Shown here: piece by piece, positions 1 to 7,991 of the stretch
How the letters are laid out: every line of letters starts with the position of its first letter
Position numbering within the stretch: the first letter of the stretch is position 1
Source of the DNA: Paraplanobispora takensis
GTDB lineage: Bacteria; Actinomycetota; Actinomycetes; Streptosporangiales; Streptosporangiaceae
Assembly: GCF_016863195.1 (NCBI RefSeq)
Contig: NZ_BOOK01000005.1
Location: 1-64,000 of the forward strand
Length of the DNA: 64,000 nucleotides
Reading direction: 5' to 3'
Position numbers and translations under genes: made by a program
Notes under the pieces: generated by a model
Databases searched by the model: none
What the model saw: only the letters and a program-made list of their open reading frames with translations
Told to the model about the DNA's origin: nothing

Positions 1-1069
1 AGGTGCGGCGCTTCTTGCGCGCGACGCGCACGATCGCGGCGGTGCCCAGGACCGCGACGGTGGCGCCGGCCGCGGTGAGCGTGGCCTCCTTGCCGGACAG
101 GCGGCGGCCGACGACCGCGTGCTTGCCCTCGCGCAGCTCCAGCAGCTGGGTCAGCGCGGCCTCGTTGGTCCACTGGGGCTTCCAGCCCGCCGTACGCAGA
201 GCCGCGCAGTCGACCACCCACGGATAGACGACGTAGTGCAGGTCGGTGGCCGGGGCCGGGGTGATGCCCAGCCGGTGCAGGCGCTGGGCGGTGCCGAAGG
301 TCAGCCCGGCGGGCAGCTCGAAGCGGCGCAGCCCGGAGACCTCCTCCACCTGCTCCTGCTCCAGCCAGCCCTCGCCGCCCACCGCGACCACGCCGGAGAC
401 CGTGCCGAGCGCGGCCAGCTCCAGGGCGGAGACCAGGTCGTCGACGTGGCAGAACTGCCAGCGGGGACTGCAGCCCTTCACCGTCAGCAGCCGGGGCGCC
501 TCGAAGTGCCGGGTGACCACGTTGTCCACGCCGGGACCGACCAGGGCCGCGGGGCGCAGCACGGTCACGTCGAGGCCGGGATGGCTGCGCAGCGCCCGCC
601 GTACCAGGGCCTCGATCTCCAGGTGGTCGCCGACGATCCCCGTGTCCAGCTCGGCCGCCACCGCGGAGTCCTCCGGCAGCGGGACCTCGTTGTCGGGCGC
701 CGCGCCGTACACCATGGCGCTGGTGACCACGACGACGCGCCGGACCCGGGCGGCGGCGCTGGCGGTGAGCACCGTCTGGGCGGCGCGCAGGTTGTAGGCG
801 CGCCGCTCCGCGGCGTCGGACCCGAGTGCGCAGTCCGTCGCCAGATGGACGAGGACGTCGATGTCGGATATCCGGTTCGCCAAGAGCGGATCCCGGATGT
901 CGAGCACCCGCCACGTGACGTCGGGCACGTCGCCGCGCTGATCGTCGATGGCCACGACTCTGCGGAAATCCGCAGACGAGGCGACCTTCGCGAGAAAAGC
1001 GCGGCCTATGCCCGAGGCCGCGCCGGTGACGGCGACGACCGGTGGCCGGAGGCGTTTCGAGGTAGGCAC
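1..1069 (-). CDS. SDR-family NAD(P)-binding epimerase/dehydratase, 3' end beyond window
   Basis: The reading frame is open from a GTG start preceded by GAGGA out through the left edge, so the C-terminus is missing. The N-terminus carries the Rossmann dinucleotide motif TGAASGIG (residues 15-22), followed by SDR-type strands ending in VVVVTSAMVYGA, where Y is the likely catalytic tyrosine; the usual YxxxK lysine is not evident, so activity is uncertain. The visible end has a hydrophobic stretch followed by a basic RKKRR tail, which suggests a C-terminal membrane anchor. It is divergent from the DUF2342 protease gene, with 82 bp between the starts. Family assignment is solid; substrate is unknown. 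Confidence 0.8.
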   Translation of the reverse strand, partial: MPTSKRLRPPVVAVTGAASGIGRAFLAKVASSADFRRVVAIDDQRGDVPDVTWRVLDIRDPLLANRISDIDVLVHLATDCALGSDAAERRAYNLRAAQTVLTASAAARVRRVVVVTSAMVYGAAPDNEVPLPEDSAVAAELDTGIVGDHLEIEALVRRALRSHPGLDVTVLRPAALVGPGVDNVVTRHFEAPRLLTVKGCSPRWQFCHVDDLVSALELAALGTVSGVVAVGGEGWLEQEQVEEVSGLRRFELPAGLTFGTAQRLHRLGITPAPATDLHYVVYPWVVDCAALRTAGWKPQWTNEAALTQLLELREGKHAVVGRRLSGKEATLTAAGATVAVLGTAAIVRVARKKRRT

Positions 1070-1151
1070 CAGGTCCTCACTTTGCACTGATCCGCCGTCC
1101 GACGGATAACGTGGCGGATGTGGACTCCTCCATCCTGCATGAGGTAGAGCG

Positions 1152-2459
1152 GTGACTGACTTGCCAGGTCGGGAAAACGACCCCAACGAGAACCCGTTCG
1201 CCATGTTCGGGAACCCGGAGCAGATCGCGGCGGCGATGCGCCAGTTCGCCGACATGCTGTCCGCTCCGCAGAGTTCCGGTCCCGTCAACTGGGACATGGC
1301 GAAGAACATCGCACGGCACGCGGTGGCCGCCGAAGGCGACCCCAGCGTCATGGAAGGCGAGCGGCGTCAGATCGTCGACGCCCTGAACCTCGCCGACCTG
1401 TGGCTCAACGAGGCCACCGCGCTCCCGAGCGGGGTGGGCAACCCCCAGGCGTGGAGCCGGTCGGAGTGGATCGAGAAGACCGTCCCCGTCTGGCGGCAGC
1501 TCTGCGATCCCGTCGCCGCCCGCATGGTGGAGACCATGAGCGGCACGCTCGGCGCCGCGGGCCTGCCCGCCGAGGCCCAGGCCATGGCCGGGCCGCTGAT
1601 GGGCATGATGAAGCAGATGGGCGGCATGATGGTCGGCCAGCAGATCGGCCAGGCCCTCGGCTCGCTCGCCCGGGAGGTGGTCGGCTCCACCGACATCGGC
1701 CTGCCGCTGTCGGGTGACGCCGCCCTGCTGCCCGGCGGGATCGCCGCGTTCAGCCAGGGCCTGGAGATGCCCGCCGAGGAGATCCGCCTGTACCTCGCGC
1801 TGCGCGAGGCGGCCCACCACCGGCTGTTCCAGCACGTGCCGTGGCTGCGCGCCAACCTGCTGAACGCCGTCGAGGAGTACGCCAGGGGCATCACGGTGGA
1901 CGTGTCCGGGCTGGAGGAACAGCTGCGCGGGCTCGACATCAACAACCCCGAGCAGATCCAGGAGATCCTGGGCGGGGGCGCCCTGCTCAAGCCCGAGGAG
2001 ACCGAGCAGCAGAAGACCGCCCTGAGCCGTCTGGAGACCACGCTCGCCCTGATCGAGGGCTGGGTGAGCACCGTGGTCGCCGGTGCCGCCGCCGGCAAGC
2101 TGCCCTCCGCCGCCGCCCTGGGCGAGACGGTACGGCGCCGCCGCGCGACCGGCGGGCCCGCCGAGCAGACCTTCGCCACCCTCGTCGGCCTCGAACTGCG
2201 GCCGCGCCGCCTGCGCGAGGCCGCCGCCCTGTGGCAGGCGCTGGAGGCCGACCGCGGCGCCGACGGCCGCGACGCGGTCTGGAACCACCCCGACCTGATG
2301 CCCACCGCCTCCGACCTCGACGACCCGGCGGGCTTCGTCCGGGGCGAGCCCGAGTTCGACCTTTCCGGGCTGGAGGCCTCCCTGCGGGAGTCCGCGGGTG
2401 AGAACGAGAAGGCCGACGAGGAGAAGAAGGACGAGGGCGGGGAGGGCCGCGGCGCGTGA
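1152..2459 (+). CDS. Zinc-dependent metalloprotease family protein (DUF2342)
   Basis: This 435-residue protein matches the actinobacterial DUF2342 family, represented by M. tuberculosis Rv3195 from memory. The diagnostic segment LREAAHHRLFQHVPWL sits near residue 217; EAAHHR is the degenerate HExxH-like zinc site of the family. A Met/Gly-rich stretch (PLMGMMKQMGGMMVG) lies near residue 155. The GTG start is preceded by GAGGTAG. The C-terminus is a short Glu/Lys-rich tail. The proteolytic role is inferred by the family, not shown. It opens the block that in mycobacteria leads to the ABC1 kinase and whiB7. Confidence 0.88.
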   Translation: MTDLPGRENDPNENPFAMFGNPEQIAAAMRQFADMLSAPQSSGPVNWDMAKNIARHAVAAEGDPSVMEGERRQIVDALNLADLWLNEATALPSGVGNPQAWSRSEWIEKTVPVWRQLCDPVAARMVETMSGTLGAAGLPAEAQAMAGPLMGMMKQMGGMMVGQQIGQALGSLAREVVGSTDIGLPLSGDAALLPGGIAAFSQGLEMPAEEIRLYLALREAAHHRLFQHVPWLRANLLNAVEEYARGITVDVSGLEEQLRGLDINNPEQIQEILGGGALLKPEETEQQKTALSRLETTLALIEGWVSTVVAGAAAGKLPSAAALGETVRRRRATGGPAEQTFATLVGLELRPRRLREAAALWQALEADRGADGRDAVWNHPDLMPTASDLDDPAGFVRGEPEFDLSGLEASLRESAGENEKADEEKKDEGGEGRGA

Positions 2460-2571
2460 GCGGGCGAGTCGAGGGACGCGGTCGCGCTGCGGCACCGGCG
2501 GGAGCCTCAGGGTCGCCGGGAAGCTCGGGATCGGCGGGAACCTCGGGAACCGCGAGGCCGGCGGGAGCCGG

Positions 2572-3117
2572 GTGAGCCTGCACGCGGACGCCCGGGCCGT
2601 GCTCGGGGGGTGGACGGCGCCGACCGCGCAGGAGGAGCTCCTGCGCAAGGATTTCCTGGAGCACCTGCACGCCAACGAGGACGGGATGTACCGCGAGTGC
2701 GTCCCCGGCCACCTGACCGCCACGACGGCGGTGCTCTCCCACGACGGCGAGATGGTGCTGCTGACGCTGCACGGCAAGGCCAGGATGTGGTTCCCGATGG
2801 GCGGCCACTGCGAGCCCGCCGACCTCTCGCTCGAGGCGGTGGCCCTGCGGGAGGCCACCGAGGAGTCGGGGATCCCGGGCCTGCGCCTGCTGCCCGGGCC
2901 CCTGGCGCTCGACAAGCACCGCGTCTGGTGCCATCAGCCGTTCAGCCACCATCTCGACGTCGAGTACGGCGCGGTCGCCCCGGCCGGGGCCGAGGCGGTC
3001 ATCAGCGAAGAGTCGATGGACCTGCGCTGGTTCCCGGTGGACGAGATCCCCGACCCGACCGACGAGGCCACCCGGAGACTGGCCCGACGCGCCCGGGACG
3101 TCCTGCTATCCGGCTAG
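2572..3117 (+). CDS. Nudix hydrolase
   Basis: A 181-residue Nudix protein. The core REATEESGI with the upstream GGHCEP glycine forms the Nudix box, with spacing one residue longer than the textbook pattern, as in related actinobacterial proteins. The frame is open further upstream, but that part is low-complexity Gly/Arg translation of intergenic repeats; the GTG giving VSLHADARAV is the first start that yields a normal N-terminus. Its position directly after the DUF2342 gene suggests cotranscription. The substrate (nucleoside diphosphate derivative) cannot be told from sequence. Confidence 0.82.
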   Translation: MSLHADARAVLGGWTAPTAQEELLRKDFLEHLHANEDGMYRECVPGHLTATTAVLSHDGEMVLLTLHGKARMWFPMGGHCEPADLSLEAVALREATEESGIPGLRLLPGPLALDKHRVWCHQPFSHHLDVEYGAVAPAGAEAVISEESMDLRWFPVDEIPDPTDEATRRLARRARDVLLSG

Positions 3118-3203
3118 GTACGTCGAAGTTGGACCGTTTTACACGCGTTTCACATGATGCCGGTTATGGTCGTGCTCACAGACGACGAGCGAATCGGGGC
3201 AGC

Positions 3204-4208
3204 GTGAGTGTGGACATCGCGTCGAGCAGGAGCGTCGGCGGCACGGTCGTGACGCCGCCCCGTCGCCGCTGGCGCGTTCCCACCGCGTTGGCCTGGGCCG
3301 CCGTGGCCCCGTTCGCCGCCTGGGCGGTCGCCAGGGTGGGCGGGCTGGAGCGCGACTCGCTGACCACCCAGCTCATGACCGCGACGCCGTACGCGGCGGC
3401 GGGCTCGCTGGTGCCGGTCGTCTTCGGCCTGCTCGCCCGCAACCGCGCCGCCACCGCCGTCGCCCTGGTCACCACGGCCGCGCTCGGCTTCAGCGTGCTG
3501 CCCCGGGCCGTCGGCTCGGCCGAGGCCGCCGGGTCCGGCACGCCGCTGCGCGTACTGAGCCTCAACATGCTGTTCGGCCACGCCGAGCCCGACGCCGTCA
3601 TCGATCTGGTCAAGCGGTTGAGGCCGGACGTGCTGAGCACGCAGGAGCTCACGCCGGGGATGGTCGAGAAGCTCGACGCGGCCGGGATCGGGGAGATCCT
3701 GCCGCACCGCGTGCTCCAGGACGAGTGGAGCGCCGGGGGCAGCGGCCTGTACTCCCGGTATCCGATGACCCCGCTGGAGAACCTGTTCCAGCCGATCGGG
3801 CACAACATGCCCGCCGCCGTCATCACGGTCCCGGGGGCCAAGCCGATCGAGTTCGTGGACGTGCATCCCTACCCGCCGCTGGGCGGTCAGGTGCACGACT
3901 GGACGGCGGCCATCGAGGCCTTCCCGCCGGCCGCCGCCGACAAGATCCGCATCCTCGCCGGCGACTTCAACGCCAGTCTCGACCACGCGGTGCTGCGCCG
4001 TTTCCTGGACCAGGGGTACGCCGACGCCGCCGACCGGGCCGGCAAGGGCCTCATCGCCACCTGGCCGGCGGGCAGGAGCATCCCGCCGATCATCACCATC
4101 GACCACGTCGTGGTGGACGAGCGGGTGGGCGTGAACGAGGTCAGCGTCCACACCGTGCCCGGGACCGACCACCGCGCCGTCTTCGCCGACCTGCGCCTGC
4201 CCTTCTGA
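3204..4208 (+). CDS. Membrane-anchored endonuclease/exonuclease/phosphatase family protein
   Basis: The 334-residue product has an N-terminal hydrophobic region of two to three membrane helices (residues 25-100) followed by an extracytoplasmic EEP domain. Family landmarks in order are LRVLSLNMLF, TQEL, GLYSRYP, GDFNAS, TIDHVVVDE and the terminal GTDHRAV, which supply the metal ligands and catalytic His/Asp/Asn. The GTG start is preceded by GGGG four bases upstream; a second in-frame GTG lies two codons later. Likely a phosphodiesterase or sphingomyelinase-like phosphatase; substrate unknown. The stop codon lies inside the first unit of a 21-bp tandem repeat. Confidence 0.85.
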   Translation: MSVDIASSRSVGGTVVTPPRRRWRVPTALAWAAVAPFAAWAVARVGGLERDSLTTQLMTATPYAAAGSLVPVVFGLLARNRAATAVALVTTAALGFSVLPRAVGSAEAAGSGTPLRVLSLNMLFGHAEPDAVIDLVKRLRPDVLSTQELTPGMVEKLDAAGIGEILPHRVLQDEWSAGGSGLYSRYPMTPLENLFQPIGHNMPAAVITVPGAKPIEFVDVHPYPPLGGQVHDWTAAIEAFPPAAADKIRILAGDFNASLDHAVLRRFLDQGYADAADRAGKGLIATWPAGRSIPPIITIDHVVVDERVGVNEVSVHTVPGTDHRAVFADLRLPF

Positions 4209-4319
4209 GGAAGCGGCCTGCCCCTCTGAGGGGGCGGCGCGCCCTTCTGCGGGGACGGCGTGCTCTTCCGGGGAACGGGCGTGCCCTTCCGGGGAACGGC
4301 GTGCTCTTCCGAGGGGCGG
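4197..4319 (+). repeat. Tandem repeat of about 21 bp running over a stop codon
   Basis: Six consecutive units of 21, 21, 21, 21, 20 and 19 bp follow the pattern GTGCYCTTCCGGGGAACGGC. The first unit contains the last codons and TGA of the phosphatase gene, and the second repeats the same CCTCTGAGG block. The later units are closest to each other, as expected for recent slippage. Confidence 0.85.
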
Positions 4320-4351
4320 TCAGCCGTACCTCCGCCCTCCTGAGCGAGGCG

Positions 4352-4999
4352 TCAGCGGTGTCTCCCCGCGGCCAGCAGGTCACGGGTGTTGTCCCAGCCC
4401 TCCAGGCCGGGATCGAGGCGCCGGATGTCGTCGGGGACGCGCAGGCGGTGCCAGCCGGGGCCGGTGGCGACCATGCGGCGGCCGGGAGCCGAGGCCCGCA
4501 GCGCCTTGACCGGGTCGGTGTCGTCGAGGCCCGCCCCGGCCCACTCGGGATAGGGCAGGCGGGCGGCCACCGCCACGGCCCCGCCCCCGTCGGCGGGGCA
4601 GACGGCGATCCCGGCGCGTCCCAGCTCGCGGAAGAGCTTGCCGATCAGCAGCGGCGGCAGGTCGGGCGCGTCCCCGCTCAGCAGGACCGCCTGCCCGCCG
4701 TCCGGCAGGGCCGCGCGGAGCGCCGCGAAGGCCGCCGTCACCAGAGCGCCGCCGGACAGCTCCGGATCGATGGGCAGCACCGGCGTCCCCGGCCAGACGA
4801 TCTCTTCCATCCCCGGCACACCCGTCACGAGCACGGGGGTCACGAAGTCGAGCCCGGCGGCCACCTCGTAGGTGTCCTCGGCCACGGCCGTCAGGAACTC
4901 GCCGGGGTCGACGCCCACCGGCGCGGCGTCCGCCATCGCGGGCGTGACGAGGACCGCGACCAGCCGCCGGTCTCCGGCCGGAGGCTCCTCCGTCACCAT
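4352..4999 (-). CDS. DUF2064 / GT-A fold glycosyltransferase-like protein
   Basis: The 215-residue product shows GT-A/nucleotidyltransferase features typical of DUF2064 (TIGR04282-like) proteins: LLSGDAPDLPPLLIGKLF near the middle and ICPADGGG-type motif (VCPADGGGAVAV) after it. The N-terminus VAVLVTPAMAD resembles the P-loop-like start of the family but lacks a clear nucleotide-binding signature. Its ATG overlaps the stop of the upstream metallopeptidase gene by 7 bp, so the two are translationally coupled. The substrate is unknown; annotation as an arsenosugar glycosyltransferase would be over-specific. Confidence 0.7.
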   Translation of the reverse strand: MVTEEPPAGDRRLVAVLVTPAMADAAPVGVDPGEFLTAVAEDTYEVAAGLDFVTPVLVTGVPGMEEIVWPGTPVLPIDPELSGGALVTAAFAALRAALPDGGQAVLLSGDAPDLPPLLIGKLFRELGRAGIAVCPADGGGAVAVAARLPYPEWAGAGLDDTDPVKALRASAPGRRMVATGPGWHRLRVPDDIRRLDPGLEGWDNTRDLLAAGRHR

Positions 5000-5526
5000 T
5001 CTTCCGGGGCTCCGCTGTCTTCCGCGGCGCCGTTGGAGGCCATCGAGAATCCCTCCAGGAACCCGCGCGCCCGCTCGGCCCGCGGATAGTTCTCGACCAG
5101 CGCCCAGAACCGGGGACCGTGGCTGGGCACCAGCAGGTGCACGAGCTCGTGCATGATCACGTAGTCGACCACCCACGCGGGCATGCCCCTCAAGCGCGTG
5201 GAGATCCTGATCGTCCCGTGGTCGGGGGTGCACGAGCCCCACCGGTGATGCTGGTTCTCGACCCACCGCACGCTCACCGGCCGTGCCCTGTTGTCGAGGT
5301 AGCGGGCCGACAGCTCGTTGGCCCGCTCGAGGAGGCCTTCGTCGGAGGGCCGTCTGCGCTGCTCCTTGGCCGCCAGTCTGTCGAGCATCCGGCGCACCCA
5401 CTGCTCTTCATCGGTCCTGCTCAATCCGTCTGGGAGCAGCACGATCGTTTTCTCGCCGTCGCGGTACGCGGAAACGGTCCGCCGACGACGAGAACTCCGA
5501 CGGACCTCGACTGTCTCGGGGGGCAC
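4993..5526 (-). CDS. YgjP-like (DUF45) zinc metallopeptidase
   Basis: This 177-residue protein carries the zincin motif HELVH (near residue 137) preceded by the family signature RWGSCTPDHGTIRIS and followed by HGPRFW, whose histidine is the third ligand. These fit the YgjP/SprT-like M48 group. Size is typical of compact actinobacterial members. It is the first gene of a two-gene unit with the DUF2064 protein. Its physiological substrate is not known. Confidence 0.87.
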   Translation of the reverse strand: MPPETVEVRRSSRRRRTVSAYRDGEKTIVLLPDGLSRTDEEQWVRRMLDRLAAKEQRRRPSDEGLLERANELSARYLDNRARPVSVRWVENQHHRWGSCTPDHGTIRISTRLRGMPAWVVDYVIMHELVHLLVPSHGPRFWALVENYPRAERARGFLEGFSMASNGAAEDSGAPEEW

Positions 5527-5667
5527 ATATGCACGGTAGCCGAGAATGGTGAATCCCCACCAGAGGGCAGAACACGTTCCTGCTGGTCAATCCCCGTTCG
5601 TTGATTGTTCTTCCAGACCGATCGACTATGGGTCTGACTTATCGAATTAACCGGGATATCCGCCGTC

Positions 5668-6453
5668 TCACGAGTTCCCGAATCGCGGAGCCCGTCGTTC
5701 TCTCTGTGCCGCGAGTCCTTCACGCATGTCATCGGAGGTCATCGTCACCGGCTGCGCCAGGGACTCCCAGCGCAGTGCGGCCTCCAGATCCGCGTGGCCG
5801 CCGCCGGCGAGGGCGAGCTTGGTGAGCCTCGTGGCGATGGGGGCGTTGGCCGCCGTCCTGTCGGCGATCTCCAACACCTCGTCGAGCAGGGACACGCGGG
5901 GGAAGGCCCGGGTGACGAGCCCGACGGAGGCGGCCTCGGCGCCGAGAACCGTGCGCCCGGTCAGGAGCATCTCCCTGGCCACGCCCACCCCGGCGGCCCT
6001 GGGCAGCAGGTAGGTCGCGGCCATGCCGGGATGCAGGCCGAGCGAGGTGAAGGGAACCAGCAGTTTGGCGTCCTCGGCCGCGTAGACCAGGTCGCAGGCG
6101 AGGGCGAAGCAGAACCCGGCCCCGACGGCGGCGCCGTTGACCGCGGCGATGGTCGGCACCTCCAGGTCCGCGATCGACAACCACGTCCTGTAGAAGTCCA
6201 GCATGCGCTCGCGCAGGGCGGGGACGCTCTCGGCGCCCCGCTCGGCCAGCCAGGACAGGTCCCCTCCCGAGGAGAAGGCGCCCCCGGCGCCGGTGACGAC
6301 GACGCACCGCACATCCCGGTCGCGGCGCAGCCCGGCGATGGTCTGCCGCCACTGCCCGGTCATCCCGTCGGTCATCGCGTTGCGCCGGTCGGGACGGTTG
6401 AGAGTGAGCAACACCACACCGTTGTCCCGCCGCTCCACCAAGAGCTCATCCAT
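5668..6453 (-). CDS. Enoyl-CoA hydratase/isomerase family protein
   Basis: The 261-residue crotonase-fold protein begins MDELLVERRDNGVVLLTLNR. The oxyanion-hole segments are visible as AFSSGGDLSWL and AAVNGAAVGAGF, and the LGLHPGMAATYLLPRAAG region corresponds to the second catalytic loop, although the usual catalytic glutamates are not conserved in their textbook positions. Length is normal. It probably acts on an acyl-CoA in fatty acid or branched-chain catabolism. It appears to be monocistronic, with a gene-free region upstream holding DnaA boxes and direct repeats. Confidence 0.87.
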   Translation of the reverse strand: MDELLVERRDNGVVLLTLNRPDRRNAMTDGMTGQWRQTIAGLRRDRDVRCVVVTGAGGAFSSGGDLSWLAERGAESVPALRERMLDFYRTWLSIADLEVPTIAAVNGAAVGAGFCFALACDLVYAAEDAKLLVPFTSLGLHPGMAATYLLPRAAGVGVAREMLLTGRTVLGAEAASVGLVTRAFPRVSLLDEVLEIADRTAANAPIATRLTKLALAGGGHADLEAALRWESLAQPVTMTSDDMREGLAAQRERRAPRFGNS

Positions 6454-6533
6454 GCGGGCGAGCGTAGTGGACCCGGGATCACCTCCACGGGCGCCCCGGG
6501 CGACCGCCCGGCGGCGGGGTCGTCCGCAGCGGG

Positions 6534-6572
6534 TTGTCCACAGGCAGATCGCCTGCAGCCGGGTTGTCCACA
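6534..6572 (+). promoter_or_regulatory. Two perfect DnaA boxes in direct orientation
   Basis: TTGTCCACA, the preferred DnaA box of high-GC actinobacteria, occurs at 6534-6542 and 6564-6572, exactly 30 bp apart, within a longer direct repeat GGGTTGTCCACAGGCAG. The gene-free stretch 6454-6828 otherwise holds direct repeats only. No replication-origin genes are nearby. Confidence 0.6.
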
Positions 6573-6694
6573 GGCAGGTGGAAAGCCGTCCGGGCCCGGC
6601 GGGGACCGTGGCACGCTGGCACCTCCCCGGCACCACCGGTGCGTCCCCCGAAGGAAGGCATCCGCATGAGGTGCCGTCCGACCCCTCACAGGAA

Positions 6695-6816
6695 GGCGGT
6701 CCCATGAGGTCCTGCCCGAAGCCTCGCATGGAGTCCTCATACGAGATCCCCCGAGAGGGCGGTCCCATGAGGTCCTGCCCGAGGTCCCGTATGAGGTCCC
6801 GTATGAGGTCCCATGG
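6695..6816 (+). repeat. Direct repeats upstream of the ThiF-like gene
   Basis: A 25-bp perfect repeat lies at 6695-6719 and 6758-6782 (period 63 bp; it begins GGCGGTCCCATGAGG). It is followed by tandem copies of GAGGTCCCGTAT. The short words ATGAGGTCC recur throughout. No ORF with a ribosome binding site uses the region; the repeats end just before the SD of the next gene. Confidence 0.7.
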
Positions 6817-6828
6817 GAAGGCGGTCGC

Positions 6829-7929
6829 GTGAGGCCGCGTCTGAAGCCCGTGCTCCGGCGGGTCACCAGGGACGAGCGCACCCTGCAGTTCGGCGTGCAT
6901 CCCCGTCGCGCGGTCGTGCTGACCGATCTCGAACCCCGGGTCCGGCGCTGGGTCGAGAGCCTGGACGGCACGCGCGACCTTGACGGGGCGCTCGCCGGCG
7001 CGGCCGCCGCCGGTCTCGGCGGAGACCGGGGCCGGGCCCTGCTCGGCATGCTGGCCGAGCGGGGAGTCGTCGACGACGCCGGGGCGGCCTCGCGGCCGGC
7101 GCGCTCCATGACCCTGGCCGAGCGCGACCGGCTCCAGCCCGACCTGGACGCGCTGTCCCTGGACCCCGGCGTGACCGACGGCGGGCTCGCCGTCCTTGAG
7201 CGCAGGCGCGCCGCCCAGGTGCGGGTGTACGGCGCCGGCCGGGTCGGCGCGCAGATCGTCGCCCTGCTCGCCGCCTCCGGAGTCGGGCAGCTCTGCGTGA
7301 TCGATCCCGGTACGGCGCGCCCGCAGGACCTCGTCCCCGGCGGGCTCACCCGGATCGAGCCGGGGATGAGCAGGCAGGACGGCGCGGTGGAGCTGGCCAG
7401 GAGCCTGTCCCCCTCCGTCACCGCGTGGACCGGGGAGAACGCCGCCCACCTGTCCGACGGGGCCAGGCGCCCCGCGCTCGCGGTGCTCGCGCCGGTGACG
7501 CCGCTGGACGGCCTGCTCGTGCGCGACCTGGTCACCTGGCGGATCCCGCACCTGCTGGCGACCGCCTTCGAGGGGTTCGGCTCGGTCGGCCCGCTGGTGC
7601 TGCCGGGTCAGAGCGCCTGCCTCGACTGCCTCGACCTCGCCCGGCGCGACCGCGATCCCGGCTGGCCCGTGGTCAGCGCCCGCCTCGGCGGGTTCCCCGC
7701 AGGGGAGATCGCGTGTTCCGCCGCCCTGTCCTCGCTGGTGGCGGCCATGGCGGCCGGTCATGCGCTTGCTCAGATCGATGGGCGTGAGTCCTCTGTGACA
7801 AACGGCACAATAGATGTAATGCCTGATTGGAGATGGAAGGCAGCATCCTGGAACGTTCATCCTCAATGTCGTTGCTTCCGAAACGAGTTGGGTTCGCTGA
7901 CAATGGTCGCGTCGGCACCCTGCCGTTGA
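6829..7929 (+). CDS. ThiF-like / TOMM cyclodehydratase-type protein
   Basis: A 366-residue protein with an E1/ThiF-type nucleotide-binding motif VYGAGRVGAQIVALLAASG near residue 133. The C-terminal part has CLDC and HPQCRC, a paired-cysteine zinc site typical of leader-peptide-binding ThiF relatives in thiazole/oxazole-modified peptide systems. No YcaO partner or precursor peptide is adjacent; instead the gene sits beside an ABC1 kinase and near whiB7, a position conserved in many actinobacteria (compare Rv3196, from memory). The GTG start has GGGAAGG at good spacing. Function is unknown; the fold assignment is reasonably firm. Confidence 0.72.
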   Translation: MRPRLKPVLRRVTRDERTLQFGVHPRRAVVLTDLEPRVRRWVESLDGTRDLDGALAGAAAAGLGGDRGRALLGMLAERGVVDDAGAASRPARSMTLAERDRLQPDLDALSLDPGVTDGGLAVLERRRAAQVRVYGAGRVGAQIVALLAASGVGQLCVIDPGTARPQDLVPGGLTRIEPGMSRQDGAVELARSLSPSVTAWTGENAAHLSDGARRPALAVLAPVTPLDGLLVRDLVTWRIPHLLATAFEGFGSVGPLVLPGQSACLDCLDLARRDRDPGWPVVSARLGGFPAGEIACSAALSSLVAAMAAGHALAQIDGRESSVTNGTIDVMPDWRWKAASWNVHPQCRCFRNELGSLTMVASAPCR

Positions 7930-7991
7930 CAGGCACCACAGCGAAGGGAGGGAGCGGCGTCTCGCTAACGGGAGGCATGCCGCGAACCGAG

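Noticed and set aside
6534-6572. Replication origin
   Set aside because: Only two DnaA boxes, and no dnaA, dnaN, rpmH or parAB genes nearby.
6829-7929. Complete thiazole/oxazole-modified peptide cluster around the ThiF-like gene
   Set aside because: No YcaO protein, dehydrogenase, transporter or convincing precursor peptide is present.
7926-7931. TTGACA as -35 of a promoter for the ABC1 kinase
   Set aside because: No TANNNT element lies 16-19 bp downstream.
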